A DNA stretch of 64,000 nt, taken from the NCBI RefSeq assembly GCF_003024385.1, contig NZ_PVZN01000003.1:62001-126000 (forward strand), given 5' to 3'. How positions within the stretch are numbered: the stretch's first letter is position 1; every line of letters begins with the position of its first letter. The notes under the pieces are model-generated. The model saw nothing but the letters and a program-made list of their open reading frames with translations, made no database searches and had not been told where the DNA came from. This DNA comes from Pseudomonas sp. BBP2017 (GTDB lineage Bacteria; Pseudomonadota; Gammaproteobacteria; Pseudomonadales; Pseudomonadaceae). Shown in pieces: positions 1 to 9,769 of the stretch. Made by a program: the position numbers and the translations under genes.

Positions 1-104
1 AGCAGAGTGAAGCGCGCATCGACCACCATCAGGGTGATCGCCAGCACAACCAGCACGAGCACGCGCACACCCAGCGAAGGGCCCTTGGCGAAAAGCGGTT
101 TAAT
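1..104 (-). CDS. mreC: Rod shape-determining protein MreC (N-terminus only, runs off the window)
   Basis: Reading the minus strand from 104 gives IKPLFAKGPSLGVRVLVLVV, the conserved Pseudomonas MreC N-terminus: a short cytoplasmic tail and then the single membrane anchor. MreC links MreB filaments to the periplasmic elongasome. The gene lies directly downstream of mreB, as in the usual mreBCD operon. No ATG, GTG or TTG precedes the conserved start in this frame after the stop at 129-131. The only well-placed initiator is ATT at 102-104, six bases after GAGGAG (111-116). The identity is firm; the start codon is inferred. Confidence 0.85.
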   Translation of the reverse strand, partial: MKPLFAKGPSLGVRVLVLVVLAITLMVVDARFTL

Positions 105-213
105 AAGCCGCTCCTCGTGGACGACGATTCAAGAGGTCATTCATACGGCAACGCACCGGCCTGCTTGTGGATTGACGGAAAATGACGCCCACACGGACGT
201 CAGCCCAGCACAT

Positions 214-240
214 ACAGGTAGCACTGTGAGCACTACCTGT
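214..240 (-). promoter_or_regulatory. Hairpin in the mreB-mreC intercistronic region
   Basis: An 8-bp perfect stem (ACAGGTAG at 214-221, CTACCTGT at 233-240) with an 11-nt loop lies between the mreB stop and the mreC start. No T-tract follows, so it is more likely an RNA-processing or partial attenuation element than a full terminator. The function is inferred. The rest of 105-270 shows nothing else. Confidence 0.4.
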
Positions 241-270
241 AAACCGGGCGGCATGTTTGCTGCAACCAGC

Positions 271-1320
<1,050 letters not shown>

Positions 1321-1511
1321 CTAGGCAACGCGTGGGTAAAAAAGTGCGGCAAACTCTAACAACGGCGGGGATTTTGGGCAAGGCGCCAATATGTTAAATT
1401 GGCAGTTTTTCCGAGCAAGCCAGCACACAATCGCGGCCTTATGACCGTAAATCTGCCAGCATGTTCCTCATCGCGGACCAAATCCGTTTTTTGTTTCCCC
1501 AGGAGATCCCC

Positions 1512-1799
1512 ATGGCGCTTGAACGCTGCGACGTGGAAAAGATCGCCCATCTGGCCCGACTGGGCCTGAATGAAGCCGATCTGCCACGCACTACCGATGC
1601 CCTGAACAGTATTCTGGGACTGGTCGACCAGATGCAAGCCGTCGACACCACTGGCATCGAGCCACTGGCGCACCCGCTGGAAGCCAATCAGCGCTTGCGC
1701 GCCGACGTGGTAACAGAAAGTAACCATCGAGACAGCTACCAGGCCATCGCCCCGGCGACGGAAAACGGCCTGTACCTGGTTCCGAAAGTCATCGAGTAA
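1512..1799 (+). CDS. gatC: Glutamyl/aspartyl-tRNA amidotransferase subunit C
   Basis: 95 aa, starting [19 protein letters not shown], typical of GatC. It acts as a belt stabilising the GatA-GatB complex that converts mischarged Asp-tRNA(Asn) or Glu-tRNA(Gln) to the amide form. The start is the ATG at 1512 with AGGAG at 1501; an upstream in-frame ATG at 1461 has no good ribosome site and would add a non-conserved extension. First gene of gatCAB; gatA follows after 16 nt. Confidence 0.96.
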   Translation: MALERCDVEKIAHLARLGLNEADLPRTTDALNSILGLVDQMQAVDTTGIEPLAHPLEANQRLRADVVTESNHRDSYQAIAPATENGLYLVPKVIE

Positions 1800-1815
1800 G
1801 GGAATAGAGCCTGCC

Positions 1816-3267
1816 ATGCATCAACTGACCCTGGCCGAGATCGCCCGCGGACTCGCCGACAAAAAGTTTTCTTCCGAAGAGCTGACCCGCACCCTGCTGG
1901 CGCGGATCAACCAGCTCGACCCGCAACTCAACAGCTTCATCAGCGTCACCGAAGAACTGGCCATCAGCCAGGCCCGCGCCGCCGACGCCCGTCGTGCCGC
2001 CGGTGAGAACGGCCCCCTGCTCGGCGCTCCGATCGCCCACAAAGACCTGTTCTGCACCCACGGCATCCGTACCAGCTGCGGCTCGAAGATGCTCGACAAC
2101 TTCAAGGCTCCGTACGACGCAACCGTGGTCAGCAAGCTGGCCGAGGCCGGCACGGTGACCCTGGGCAAGACCAACATGGACGAGTTCGCCATGGGTTCGG
2201 CCAACGAATCCAGCCACTACGGTCCGGTGAAGAACCCGTGGAACCTGGAATACGTCCCTGGTGGTTCTTCAGGGGGTTCGGCGGCTGCCGTTGCGGCGCG
2301 CCTGTTGCCAGCGGCCACTGCCACCGACACCGGCGGCTCGATCCGCCAGCCGGCGGCACTAACCAGTCTGACCGGGCTGAAACCGACGTATGGCCGGGTT
2401 TCGCGCTGGGGCATGATTGCCTACGCGTCGAGCCTCGACCAGGGCGGCCCGCTCGCCCGCACCGCCGAAGACTGCGCCCTGCTGCTGCAGGGCATGGCCG
2501 GCTTCGATGCCAAAGACTCCACCTGCATCGATGAGCCGGTGCCGGATTACAGCGCCAGCCTCAACAATTCGCTGCAAGGCTTGCGCATCGGCCTGCCGAA
2601 GGAGTACTTCGGTGCCGGCCTCGACCCGCGCATTGCCGACTTGGTCCAGGCCAGCGTCAAGGAACTGGAAAAGCTCGGTGCCGTGGTCAAGGAAATCAGC
2701 CTGCCGAACATGCAGCACGCGATTCCGGCCTACTACGTGATCGCCCCGGCTGAAGCTTCGTCCAACCTGTCGCGTTTTGATGGCGTGCGTTTCGGCTACC
2801 GCTGCGAGAACCCGGTCGATCTCACCGACCTGTACAAGCGCTCCCGTGGCGAAGGCTTCGGTAGCGAAGTACAACGCCGGATCATGGTCGGTGCCTACGC
2901 CCTCTCGGCCGGCTACTACGACGCCTATTACCTGCAGGCGCAGAAAATCCGCCGCCTGATCAAGAACGACTTCATGGCCGCCTTCAACGAGGTCGACGTG
3001 ATTCTCGGCCCGACCACGCCAAACCTGGCCTGGAAAATCGGCGCCAAGAACAACGACCCGGTCGCAGAGTACCTGGAAGACGTCTACACCATTACCGCCA
3101 ACCTGGCGGGCCTGCCGGGCCTGTCGATGCCGGCCGGTTTTGTCGAGGGTCTGCCGGTTGGCGTGCAACTGCTCGCCCCGTATTTCCAGGAAGGCCGCCT
3201 GCTCAACGTCGCGCACCGCTATCAGCAAGTGACTGACTGGCACACCCGCGCACCTAACGGCTTCTGA
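1816..3267 (+). CDS. gatA: Glutamyl/aspartyl-tRNA amidotransferase subunit A
   Basis: 483 aa amidase-signature enzyme. It hydrolyses glutamine and supplies ammonia to GatB. The Ser-cisSer-Lys triad is visible: Lys76 in [10 protein letters not shown], Ser151 in [13 protein letters not shown] and Ser175 in [11 protein letters not shown]. It is full length and is followed by gatB after 11 nt, so the three subunits form one operon. Confidence 0.98.
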   Translation: MHQLTLAEIARGLADKKFSSEELTRTLLARINQLDPQLNSFISVTEELAISQARAADARRAAGENGPLLGAPIAHKDLFCTHGIRTSCGSKMLDNFKAPYDATVVSKLAEAGTVTLGKTNMDEFAMGSANESSHYGPVKNPWNLEYVPGGSSGGSAAAVAARLLPAATATDTGGSIRQPAALTSLTGLKPTYGRVSRWGMIAYASSLDQGGPLARTAEDCALLLQGMAGFDAKDSTCIDEPVPDYSASLNNSLQGLRIGLPKEYFGAGLDPRIADLVQASVKELEKLGAVVKEISLPNMQHAIPAYYVIAPAEASSNLSRFDGVRFGYRCENPVDLTDLYKRSRGEGFGSEVQRRIMVGAYALSAGYYDAYYLQAQKIRRLIKNDFMAAFNEVDVILGPTTPNLAWKIGAKNNDPVAEYLEDVYTITANLAGLPGLSMPAGFVEGLPVGVQLLAPYFQEGRLLNVAHRYQQVTDWHTRAPNGF

Positions 3268-3278
3268 GGGATCACCAC

Positions 3279-4724
3279 ATGCAATGGGAAGTTGTCATCG
3301 GGCTGGAGATTCACACCCAGCTCGCCACCCAGTCGAAGATTTTCTCCGGCAGCGCCACCACGTTCGGTTCCGAGCCGAACACCCAGGCCAGCCTGATCGA
3401 CTTAGGGATGCCCGGCGTATTGCCGGTGCTCAACCAGGAAGCGGTGCGCATGGCCTGCATGTTCGGTCTGGCGATTGACGCCGAGATCGGCCAGCACAAC
3501 GTGTTCGCGCGTAAAAACTACTTCTACCCCGACCTACCCAAGGGTTACCAGATCAGCCAGATGGAACTGCCGATCGTCGGCAAGGGCCACCTCGACATCG
3601 CCCTCGAAGACGGCACGGTCAAACGCGTCGGCATCACCCGTGCGCACCTGGAAGAAGATGCCGGCAAGAGCCTGCACGAAGACTTCAGCGGCTCCACCGG
3701 TATCGACCTGAACCGTGCCGGCACGCCGCTGCTGGAAATCGTTTCCGAGCCGGACATGCGTAACGCCAAGGAAGCCGTGGCCTACGTCAAGGCGATCCAC
3801 GCTCTGGTGCGCTACCTGGGTATCTGCGACGGCAACATGGCCGAAGGCTCGCTGCGTTGCGACTGTAACGTCTCGGTGCGACCAAAAGGCCAGGTTGAGT
3901 TCGGTACCCGCTGCGAGATCAAGAACGTCAACTCGTTCCGCTTCATCGAGCGCGCGATCAACAGCGAAATCCAGCGTCAGATCGAGCTGATCGAAGATGG
4001 CGGCAAGGTCGTCCAGGAAACCCGCCTGTACGACCCGAACAAGGACGAGACGCGCTCGATGCGCAGCAAAGAGGAAGCCAACGATTACCGTTACTTCCCC
4101 GATCCGGACCTGCTGCCGGTGGTGATCGAAGCCGCTTACCTCGACACCATCCGCGCCACCCTGCCGGAGCTGCCACCGCAGAAGCGCGAGCGCTTCCAGA
4201 GCCAGTTCAACCTGTCGGCCTATGACGCCAACGTGCTGGCCTCCAGCCGTGAGCAGGCCGATTACTTCGAAGAAGTGGTCGGTGTGTGTGGCGATGCCAA
4301 GCTGGCAGCCAACTGGGTCATGGTCGAGTTGGGCAGCCTGCTCAACAAGCTGGGCCTGGAAATCGACCAGTCGCCAGTCAGCGCAGCGCACTTGGGCGGC
4401 ATGCTCAAGCGCATCCTCGACAACACCATCAGTGGCAAGATCGCCAAGGTGGTGTTCGAGAAGATGGCAGCCGGCGAAGGCGATGCTGACCAGATCATCG
4501 AGGCCGAAGGACTGAAACAGGTGACTGACAGCGGTGCGATCGAGAAGGTCCTGGACGAAATGCTCGCGGCCAACGCCGAGCAGGTCGAGCAGTACCGCGC
4601 CGCCGATGAGGCCAAGCGTGGCAAGATGTTCGGTTTCTTCGTCGGCCAGGCCATGAAAGCCTCCAAGGGCAAAGCCAACCCGCAACAAGTGAACCAATTG
4701 CTCAAGAGCAAGCTCGAAGGGTAA
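3279..4724 (+). CDS. gatB: Glutamyl/aspartyl-tRNA amidotransferase subunit B
   Basis: 481 aa. Starts [20 protein letters not shown], the conserved GatB opening, and contains the kinase-like core ([26 protein letters not shown]) and a C-terminal YqeY-like tail that recognises tRNA. It activates the Asp/Glu-tRNA with ATP and transfers ammonia channelled from GatA. Last gene of gatCAB. Confidence 0.98.
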   Translation: MQWEVVIGLEIHTQLATQSKIFSGSATTFGSEPNTQASLIDLGMPGVLPVLNQEAVRMACMFGLAIDAEIGQHNVFARKNYFYPDLPKGYQISQMELPIVGKGHLDIALEDGTVKRVGITRAHLEEDAGKSLHEDFSGSTGIDLNRAGTPLLEIVSEPDMRNAKEAVAYVKAIHALVRYLGICDGNMAEGSLRCDCNVSVRPKGQVEFGTRCEIKNVNSFRFIERAINSEIQRQIELIEDGGKVVQETRLYDPNKDETRSMRSKEEANDYRYFPDPDLLPVVIEAAYLDTIRATLPELPPQKRERFQSQFNLSAYDANVLASSREQADYFEEVVGVCGDAKLAANWVMVELGSLLNKLGLEIDQSPVSAAHLGGMLKRILDNTISGKIAKVVFEKMAAGEGDADQIIEAEGLKQVTDSGAIEKVLDEMLAANAEQVEQYRAADEAKRGKMFGFFVGQAMKASKGKANPQQVNQLLKSKLEG

Positions 4725-4731
4725 TTCGCAA

Positions 4732-4772
4732 ATCGCCTGTAGGAGCCGGCAACGTCGGCTCCTACAGGCGAT
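4732..4772. repeat. REP-like inverted repeat after gatB
   Basis: A near-perfect palindrome: ATCGCCTGTAGGAGCCG at 4732-4748 pairs with CGGCTCCTACAGGCGAT at 4756-4772. It belongs to the 'TGTAGGAGCC' class of Pseudomonas extragenic palindromes and may act as a transcript end. There is no T-run. Confidence 0.75.
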
Positions 4773-4798
4773 AGCCCCACCTCGGAGCATCTACCCCC

Positions 4799-5170
4799 AT
4801 GTGGCGTCCCCTCAGCGCACTCGCGCTCTTTACCCTGCTGGCCGGCTGCGCCAGTCACGATATCGATCCTCGCGGCTACGACAAGTCCGGTACCGCCTCC
4901 TATTACGGCTCCCGTCACCACGGCAAACGTACTGCCAGTGGCGAGCCCTTCAATCAAAATGCCATGACCGCTGCCCATCGCAGCCTGCCCTTCGGCACCC
5001 GGGTCAAGGTCACCAACCTGAACAACGACCGTAGTGTGGTGGTGCGCGTCAACGACCGTGGTCCGCACACCCGCGGCCGCTTGATTGACCTATCCCGCGC
5101 TGCCGCAGAAAAACTGGGCATGATCCGTAGCGGAACGGCGCGCGTACGGGTACAAAGTCTCAGCGACTGA
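4799..5170 (+). CDS. RlpA-like lipoprotein, short form (septal lytic transglycosylase family)
   Basis: 123 aa. A signal peptide with a lipobox (LLAGC, Cys17) predicts an outer-membrane lipoprotein. It is followed by a double-psi beta-barrel domain with SGTASYYGSRHHGKRTASG, FGTRVKVTNL and the terminal VNDRGPHTRGRLIDLS motif. RlpA proteins cleave denuded glycan strands at the septum or bind peptidoglycan. This copy lacks the C-terminal SPOR domain of canonical RlpA, so septal targeting is doubtful. It is a paralog of full RlpA rather than its replacement (inference). Confidence 0.85.
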   Translation: MWRPLSALALFTLLAGCASHDIDPRGYDKSGTASYYGSRHHGKRTASGEPFNQNAMTAAHRSLPFGTRVKVTNLNNDRSVVVRVNDRGPHTRGRLIDLSRAAAEKLGMIRSGTARVRVQSLSD

Positions 5171-5190
5171 CCCTGCAACGGAGCACGACC

Positions 5191-6276
5191 ATTTTCGACC
5201 TGGCCGCCTTACCCACCTTCAGCCTGCTGCAACTGGCCTTTGGCTTGCTGCTGCTCGTCATCGGCGCCGAGCTTCTGGTGCGCTCCGCCCTGCGCGTAGC
5301 GTCCAGTCTGCAGGTCCGGCCACTGATCATCGGCTTGAGCCTGGTGGCCTTCGGCAGCAGCGCGCCGCAGCTGACTGTCAGCCTGCAAGCTGCCTACACC
5401 GGCGCCCCGGATGTAGCGGTGGGTAGCGTGATTGGCAGTAACATTTTCAACATATTGGTCACCCTCGGCCTGGCCGCTCTGATCATTCCATTGCGTGTCT
5501 CGCGCCAGCTGGTGCGCCTGGATATTCCGCTGATGATCGCTGCCAGCCTGCTGGTCTACCTGCTGGCGTTCAACGAACTGCTTGGCCGCCTGGAAGGCGC
5601 GTTGCTGCTGCTCGGTCTTTTCGCCTACCTGGCAATCCTCTGGCACCAGTCACGTCACTACGCCCGCACCTTCCCTGCTCCCGGCCCACGACCACAACAA
5701 GGCAGCGGATTCTGGATCACCAGCCTGCTGCTGATGCTGGCCGGATTGGGCTTGCTGAGCGTGGCCGGACACCTGCTGCTTGAGGCTGCTGTCGAAGTGG
5801 CCAGCGACCTGGGCCTGTCTGAACGGGTCATCGGCCTGACAGTGGTCGCGGTCTGTACTTCGCTGCCGGAACTGGCCACCTCATTGATTGCCGCCCTGCG
5901 CGGCGAACGCGAGATCGCCGTGGGCAACGTCATCGGCAGCAATCTGTTCAACCTGCTGGCCGTACTCGGCTTGACTGCCCTGGTGGCGCCAGAGCCATTG
6001 TCGATCTCGCCCAACGCCCTGGATTTCGACCTGCCGGTGATGCTCGGTGTCGCCGCCTTGAGCCTGCCGGTGTTCTACTCCGGCTACCGCGTCACCCGCG
6101 CCGAAGGTCTGGTGTTTCTTGGCTTGTACCTGGCTTATGGTCTGCATGTGGTGGCCTTCACCACTGGCATGCCGCTGGCCACCCGCCTGGAAAAACTGAT
6201 GCTGTTCTATGCACTGCCAGTGCTCGGGGCGTTGCTGCTGTTTACGACCCTTCGCGCCTGGCGCCGCCAACACTAA
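5191..6276 (+). CDS. Calcium/sodium antiporter, CaCA family (YrbG-like)
   Basis: About 361 aa, hydrophobic throughout, with the two inverted alpha-repeats of cation exchangers: SLVAFGSSAPQLTVS plus GSVIGSNIFNILVTLG in the first half and VAVCTSLPELATSLIA plus GNVIGSNLFNLLAVLG in the second. Inner-membrane K-independent Ca2+/Na+ exchanger family. The first standard start in frame (TTG 5245) falls inside the first membrane segment. The frame is open to ATT at 5191, seven nt after GGAG (5180-5183), so initiation at ATT is proposed. It lies 20 nt after the RlpA-like gene. Confidence 0.88.
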   Translation: MFDLAALPTFSLLQLAFGLLLLVIGAELLVRSALRVASSLQVRPLIIGLSLVAFGSSAPQLTVSLQAAYTGAPDVAVGSVIGSNIFNILVTLGLAALIIPLRVSRQLVRLDIPLMIAASLLVYLLAFNELLGRLEGALLLLGLFAYLAILWHQSRHYARTFPAPGPRPQQGSGFWITSLLLMLAGLGLLSVAGHLLLEAAVEVASDLGLSERVIGLTVVAVCTSLPELATSLIAALRGEREIAVGNVIGSNLFNLLAVLGLTALVAPEPLSISPNALDFDLPVMLGVAALSLPVFYSGYRVTRAEGLVFLGLYLAYGLHVVAFTTGMPLATRLEKLMLFYALPVLGALLLFTTLRAWRRQH

Positions 6277-6286
6277 GGAAAACAAT

Positions 6287-6664
6287 ATGGGCGACACTAG
6301 CAAAACCGGCGAACAGGTCCGCCGCCAGGTCATGGGCGATGCGTTTGTCGATCGCGCACTGGGAAATGCCACCGAGTTCACTCAGCCGCTGCAGGACTTC
6401 GTCAACGAACATGCCTGGGGCAGTGTCTGGAGCCGTGAAGGCTTACCGCTGAAAACCCGCAGCCTGATCACCCTGGCCGCACTGACCGCGCTCAAGTGCC
6501 CACAGGAACTCAAGGGCCACGTCCGTGGCGCCTTGAACAATGGCTGCAGTGTCGAAGAGATTCGCGAAGCACTACTGCATTGCGCAGTGTATGCCGGGGT
6601 CCCAGCGGCCATCGATGCGTTTCGCGCCGCCCAGGAAGTGATCGACAGCTACCAGCAGAGCTGA
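6287..6664 (+). CDS. Carboxymuconolactone decarboxylase family protein
   Basis: 125 aa single CMD domain (SLITLAALTALKCPQELKGH, CSVEEIREALLHCAVYAGVP). The size and sequence resemble 4-carboxymuconolactone decarboxylase (PcaC), but no pca genes are adjacent and the AhpD-type CxxC redox pair is absent. It may be a decarboxylase or a PcaC-like paralog of unknown substrate. The start is the ATG at 6287 with AAGGAA just upstream (6275-6280), 10 nt after the antiporter stop. Confidence 0.85.
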   Translation: MGDTSKTGEQVRRQVMGDAFVDRALGNATEFTQPLQDFVNEHAWGSVWSREGLPLKTRSLITLAALTALKCPQELKGHVRGALNNGCSVEEIREALLHCAVYAGVPAAIDAFRAAQEVIDSYQQS

Positions 6665-6686
6665 TCGATCACTCTCGCACGGGCCG

Positions 6687-8060
6687 TCAGTCGGCAGCGA
6701 TGGCGGCCTTGTGGCCCTTTTTCTTCAGCCAGTAAGCCATGCCCAGCACGGCTAGCCACACTGGAATCAACAGCACCGAAATGCGAATGCCCGGCGTCAG
6801 GTACATGATGACCAGAATCAGCGTGAGGAAGGCCAGGCAGACATAGTTGGTCAGCGGGTAGCCCCAGCTTTTGTAGAATGTCGTCTCGCCAGCCGCTTGC
6901 TTGGCGCGGCGGAATTTCAGGTGGGTGATGCTGATGATGCCCCAGTTGATCACCAGCGACGACACCACCAGCGCCATCAACAAACCAAAGGCTTCAGCCG
7001 GCATCAGGTAGTTGATCAACACGCACAACCCGGTCGCCAGCGCCGAGATTCCCAGGGCCGCCAGCGGTACACCGCGGTCGTTGACCTTGAGCAGACGCTT
7101 GGGCGCATCCCCCTGCACTGCCAGACCGAAGAGCATGCGGCTGTTGCAATACACGCAGCTGTTGTAGACCGACAATGCCGCCGTCAGCACCACCAGATTG
7201 AGGATGGTGGCCACCAGATTGCTGTCCAGGGCATGGAAAATCATTACGAACGGGCTACCACCCTGCACCACTTTCTGCCACGGATACAGCGACAGCAGCA
7301 CTGCCAGAGCACCAATGTAAAAAATCAGAATGCGGTAGATCACCTGATTGGTGGCGCGTGGAATGCTGTACTTGGGGTTGTCGGCTTCGGCGGCAGTGAT
7401 CCCCACCAGCTCCAGGCCGCCAAAGGAAAACATGATCACCGCCAGCGCCATCATCAGGCCGCTGATGCCGTTGGGGAAGAAGCCGCCGTATTGCCACAAG
7501 TTGGCCACGCTGGCATCGGGCCCACCGTTACCGCTGATCAACAGGTAGCCACCAAAGGCAATCATGCTGATGATGGCAACCACCTTGATCAGGGCAAACC
7601 AGAACTCCATCTCGCCGTAGACTTTCACCTGGCTGAGGTTGATCAGGTTGATCACGGCGAAGAAAATGGCCGCTGTGGCCCAGGTTGGGAAGCCGGGCCA
7701 CCAGTACTGGATATAGATCCCCACGGCAGTGAGCTCGGCCATGCCGACCAGCACATACAGCACCCAATAGTTCCAGCCGGACATGAACCCGGCAAATTCG
7801 CTCCAGTAGCGGTGGGCAAAATGACTGAAAGTGCCGGACACCGGCTCTTCGACCACCATCTCACCCAACTGGCGCATGATGAAAAAGGCAATCAGGCCGG
7901 CAATGGCATAGCCCAGCAGCACGGACGGGCCGGCCAGCTGGATGGTCTGGGCAATACCGAGGAACAGTCCGGTGCCAATCGCGCCACCCAGCGCAATCAG
8001 CTGGATGTGGCGATTCTTCAGCCCGCGGTGCAACCGCTCTGGGGTGATTTCATCTTGCAT
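6687..8060 (-). CDS. Amino-acid permease, AAT family (AroP-like)
   Basis: 457 aa multi-spanning transporter of the APC superfamily. It has the AAT-family signature IALGGAIGTGLFLGIAQ near residues 20-36 and GEMVVEEPVSGTFSHFAHRY. It probably imports an amino acid by proton symport. Substrate choice (aromatic, D-amino acid or GABA-type) cannot be fixed from sequence. The start at 8060 (MQDEITPERLHRGLKNRHIQ) fits the family; a longer in-frame upstream opening has no support. Confidence 0.9.
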   Translation of the reverse strand: MQDEITPERLHRGLKNRHIQLIALGGAIGTGLFLGIAQTIQLAGPSVLLGYAIAGLIAFFIMRQLGEMVVEEPVSGTFSHFAHRYWSEFAGFMSGWNYWVLYVLVGMAELTAVGIYIQYWWPGFPTWATAAIFFAVINLINLSQVKVYGEMEFWFALIKVVAIISMIAFGGYLLISGNGGPDASVANLWQYGGFFPNGISGLMMALAVIMFSFGGLELVGITAAEADNPKYSIPRATNQVIYRILIFYIGALAVLLSLYPWQKVVQGGSPFVMIFHALDSNLVATILNLVVLTAALSVYNSCVYCNSRMLFGLAVQGDAPKRLLKVNDRGVPLAALGISALATGLCVLINYLMPAEAFGLLMALVVSSLVINWGIISITHLKFRRAKQAAGETTFYKSWGYPLTNYVCLAFLTLILVIMYLTPGIRISVLLIPVWLAVLGMAYWLKKKGHKAAIAAD

Positions 8061-8110
8061 GAAGTGTCCTCGGAGGTAGGAGGCAGTGTTGGAATTATTT
8101 TCTACAGAAT

Positions 8111-9052
8111 CTAGATCCAACCGCCCCACTGCAAGAAAAAGATACCGATATTGGTGGTAATGGCGGCCATCAGGGTGGTTATGACGATGATCGCCGCCGC
8201 CAACTCATGGTTGCCGTTGGTCGACCTGGCCATGACATAGCTGGCCGCCGCCGTCGGGCTACCGAAGTAAAGGAACAAGATACCCAGCTCGGTCCCGCGA
8301 AAACCACAGACAAAGGCGCCAAGGGTGGCGAGCAACGGCAGCCAGACCATTTTCAGCAAACTGACACTGACGGCCAACCCGCCACTCTGGCGCAGCGAGG
8401 CGAGCGACAAGGTGCCACCAATACAGATCAGCGCCAGCGGCAAAGTCATCTGCGCCAGGTAGTCGCCCGAGGTCAGCAACCAGTTTGGCAGTGCCACCTG
8501 TGCGTAGGCCAGCACAGCCGCCAGCAGCACACTGATGATCAGCGGGTTGCGCAGGATGCTCTTGCAGATACTCCAGGGGTCGGACTTGGCGCTTGGGCTG
8601 TACACCGCCAGCACCACCACCGACAGCGAGTTGTAGAGCAGGATCACCAGCCCGGCGAGGATCGCCCCCAGCGAAATGCCATAATCGCCATACATGCTTG
8701 CAGCCAGCGCCAGACCAATCACCCCATTGTTGCCGCGAAACGCGCCCTGGGTGTAGACCCCGCGGTCTTGTCGCGGGCAGCGCCAGATCGCCAGCCCCCA
8801 GGCGAGGCCAAAACCGATCAGGGTAGCGATGGCAAAATAGAGCAGCAGCCCCGGCTTCACGGCTGAAGTCAGATCAGCGTGATAGATCCCCAGGAACAAC
8901 AACGCCGGCATACAGACGTTGAACACCAGTGCCGAGGCGCTATGGATGAAGCCATCGTTGATCGCGTTGATGCGTTTGAGCAGCACGCCCATGAACAGCA
9001 TGGCAAACACTGGCGCCGTGATGTTCAGCGTCTGAAGAAAAAGGGCGAGCAT
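8111..9052 (-). CDS. AEC (auxin efflux carrier) family transporter
   Basis: 313 aa with about ten hydrophobic segments in two halves. Typical features are PVFAMLFMGVLLKR at the N-terminus, FRGNNGVIGLALA after the central loop and a hydrophobic C-terminus. The family exports organic anions or related compounds; the bacterial substrate here is unknown. It lies between the permease and the RoxSR genes on the same strand but is separated from roxR by a REP pair. Confidence 0.88.
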   Translation of the reverse strand: MLALFLQTLNITAPVFAMLFMGVLLKRINAINDGFIHSASALVFNVCMPALLFLGIYHADLTSAVKPGLLLYFAIATLIGFGLAWGLAIWRCPRQDRGVYTQGAFRGNNGVIGLALAASMYGDYGISLGAILAGLVILLYNSLSVVVLAVYSPSAKSDPWSICKSILRNPLIISVLLAAVLAYAQVALPNWLLTSGDYLAQMTLPLALICIGGTLSLASLRQSGGLAVSVSLLKMVWLPLLATLGAFVCGFRGTELGILFLYFGSPTAAASYVMARSTNGNHELAAAIIVITTLMAAITTNIGIFFLQWGGWI

Positions 9053-9134
9053 GCAGGGCGGTCCCGGTGGCTGTCGTTAGGCGACTAATGATACGCCAGC
9101 TCAGGGCTGCAGGTTTTGCGGCGGATATAAATTG

Positions 9135-9201
9135 ATCACGGGGCAAGCCCGCTCCCACCGGAATCCAATCATCCTCTGTGGGAGCGGGCTTGCCCCGCGA
9201 T
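9135..9201. repeat. REP pair, GGGAGCGGGCTTGCCCC family (copy 1)
   Basis: Two 24-nt arms in inverted orientation (9135-9158 and 9178-9201) around a 19-nt spacer. Each arm is itself partly palindromic. The same arm recurs at 29007, 42414 and 44492. One base of the left arm differs from the others (A for G at 9138). Placed between the AEC gene and the end of roxR. Confidence 0.9.
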
Positions 9202-9205
9202 AGCG

Positions 9206-9769
9206 TCAGCGGCGAACCGGGCGTTTCTGCAATTTACGTTGCAAGGTCCGCCGGTGCATACCCAGCGCACGGGCTGTAGCGGAAATGTTGCCTTCGTGCT
9301 CGGTCAGCACACGCTGGATGTGCTCCCACTGCAAGCGGTCCACCGACATCGGGTTTTCCGGTACCAGGCTGTCCAGGTCAGCGTGCTCGGACAGCAAGGC
9401 GGCCAGTACGTCATCGGCATCGGCCGGTTTGCACAGATAGTTGCAGGCACCGCGCTTGATGGCTTCTACGGCAGTGGCGATGCTTGAGTAACCGGTGAGG
9501 ATCACTACGCGCATTTCCGGGTCGAGTTCGAGTAGCTTGGGCAACAACACCAGGCCCGAGTCGCCGTCCATTTTCAGGTCCAGCGTAGCGTAATCCGGCA
9601 CGTCGTCCTGGGCGATTTTCAGGCCCTCTTCGGCGGAGCCGGCGGTACTCACACGAAAGCCGCGGCGACTCATGGCCCGAGCCATCACCCGGGTAAAGGT
9701 GGCATCGTCATCTACCAGCAACAGGTGCGGCAGCTCTTCGCCTTCAACCTGGATTTCATCACTCATCAC
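9206..9769 (-). CDS. roxR: Redox response regulator RoxR (RegA/PrrA family)
   Basis: 187 aa. Receiver domain with the acidic pocket DDD (20-22) and phospho-acceptor Asp64 in YATLDLKMDG. The C-terminal Fis-type helix-turn-helix (GNISATARALGMHRRTLQRK) is almost invariant in RegA/PrrA/RoxR. It controls respiratory oxidases and redox-dependent metabolism. Its start overlaps the end of roxS by 4 nt, so the pair is co-translated. Confidence 0.95.
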   Translation of the reverse strand: MMSDEIQVEGEELPHLLLVDDDATFTRVMARAMSRRGFRVSTAGSAEEGLKIAQDDVPDYATLDLKMDGDSGLVLLPKLLELDPEMRVVILTGYSSIATAVEAIKRGACNYLCKPADADDVLAALLSEHADLDSLVPENPMSVDRLQWEHIQRVLTEHEGNISATARALGMHRRTLQRKLQKRPVRR

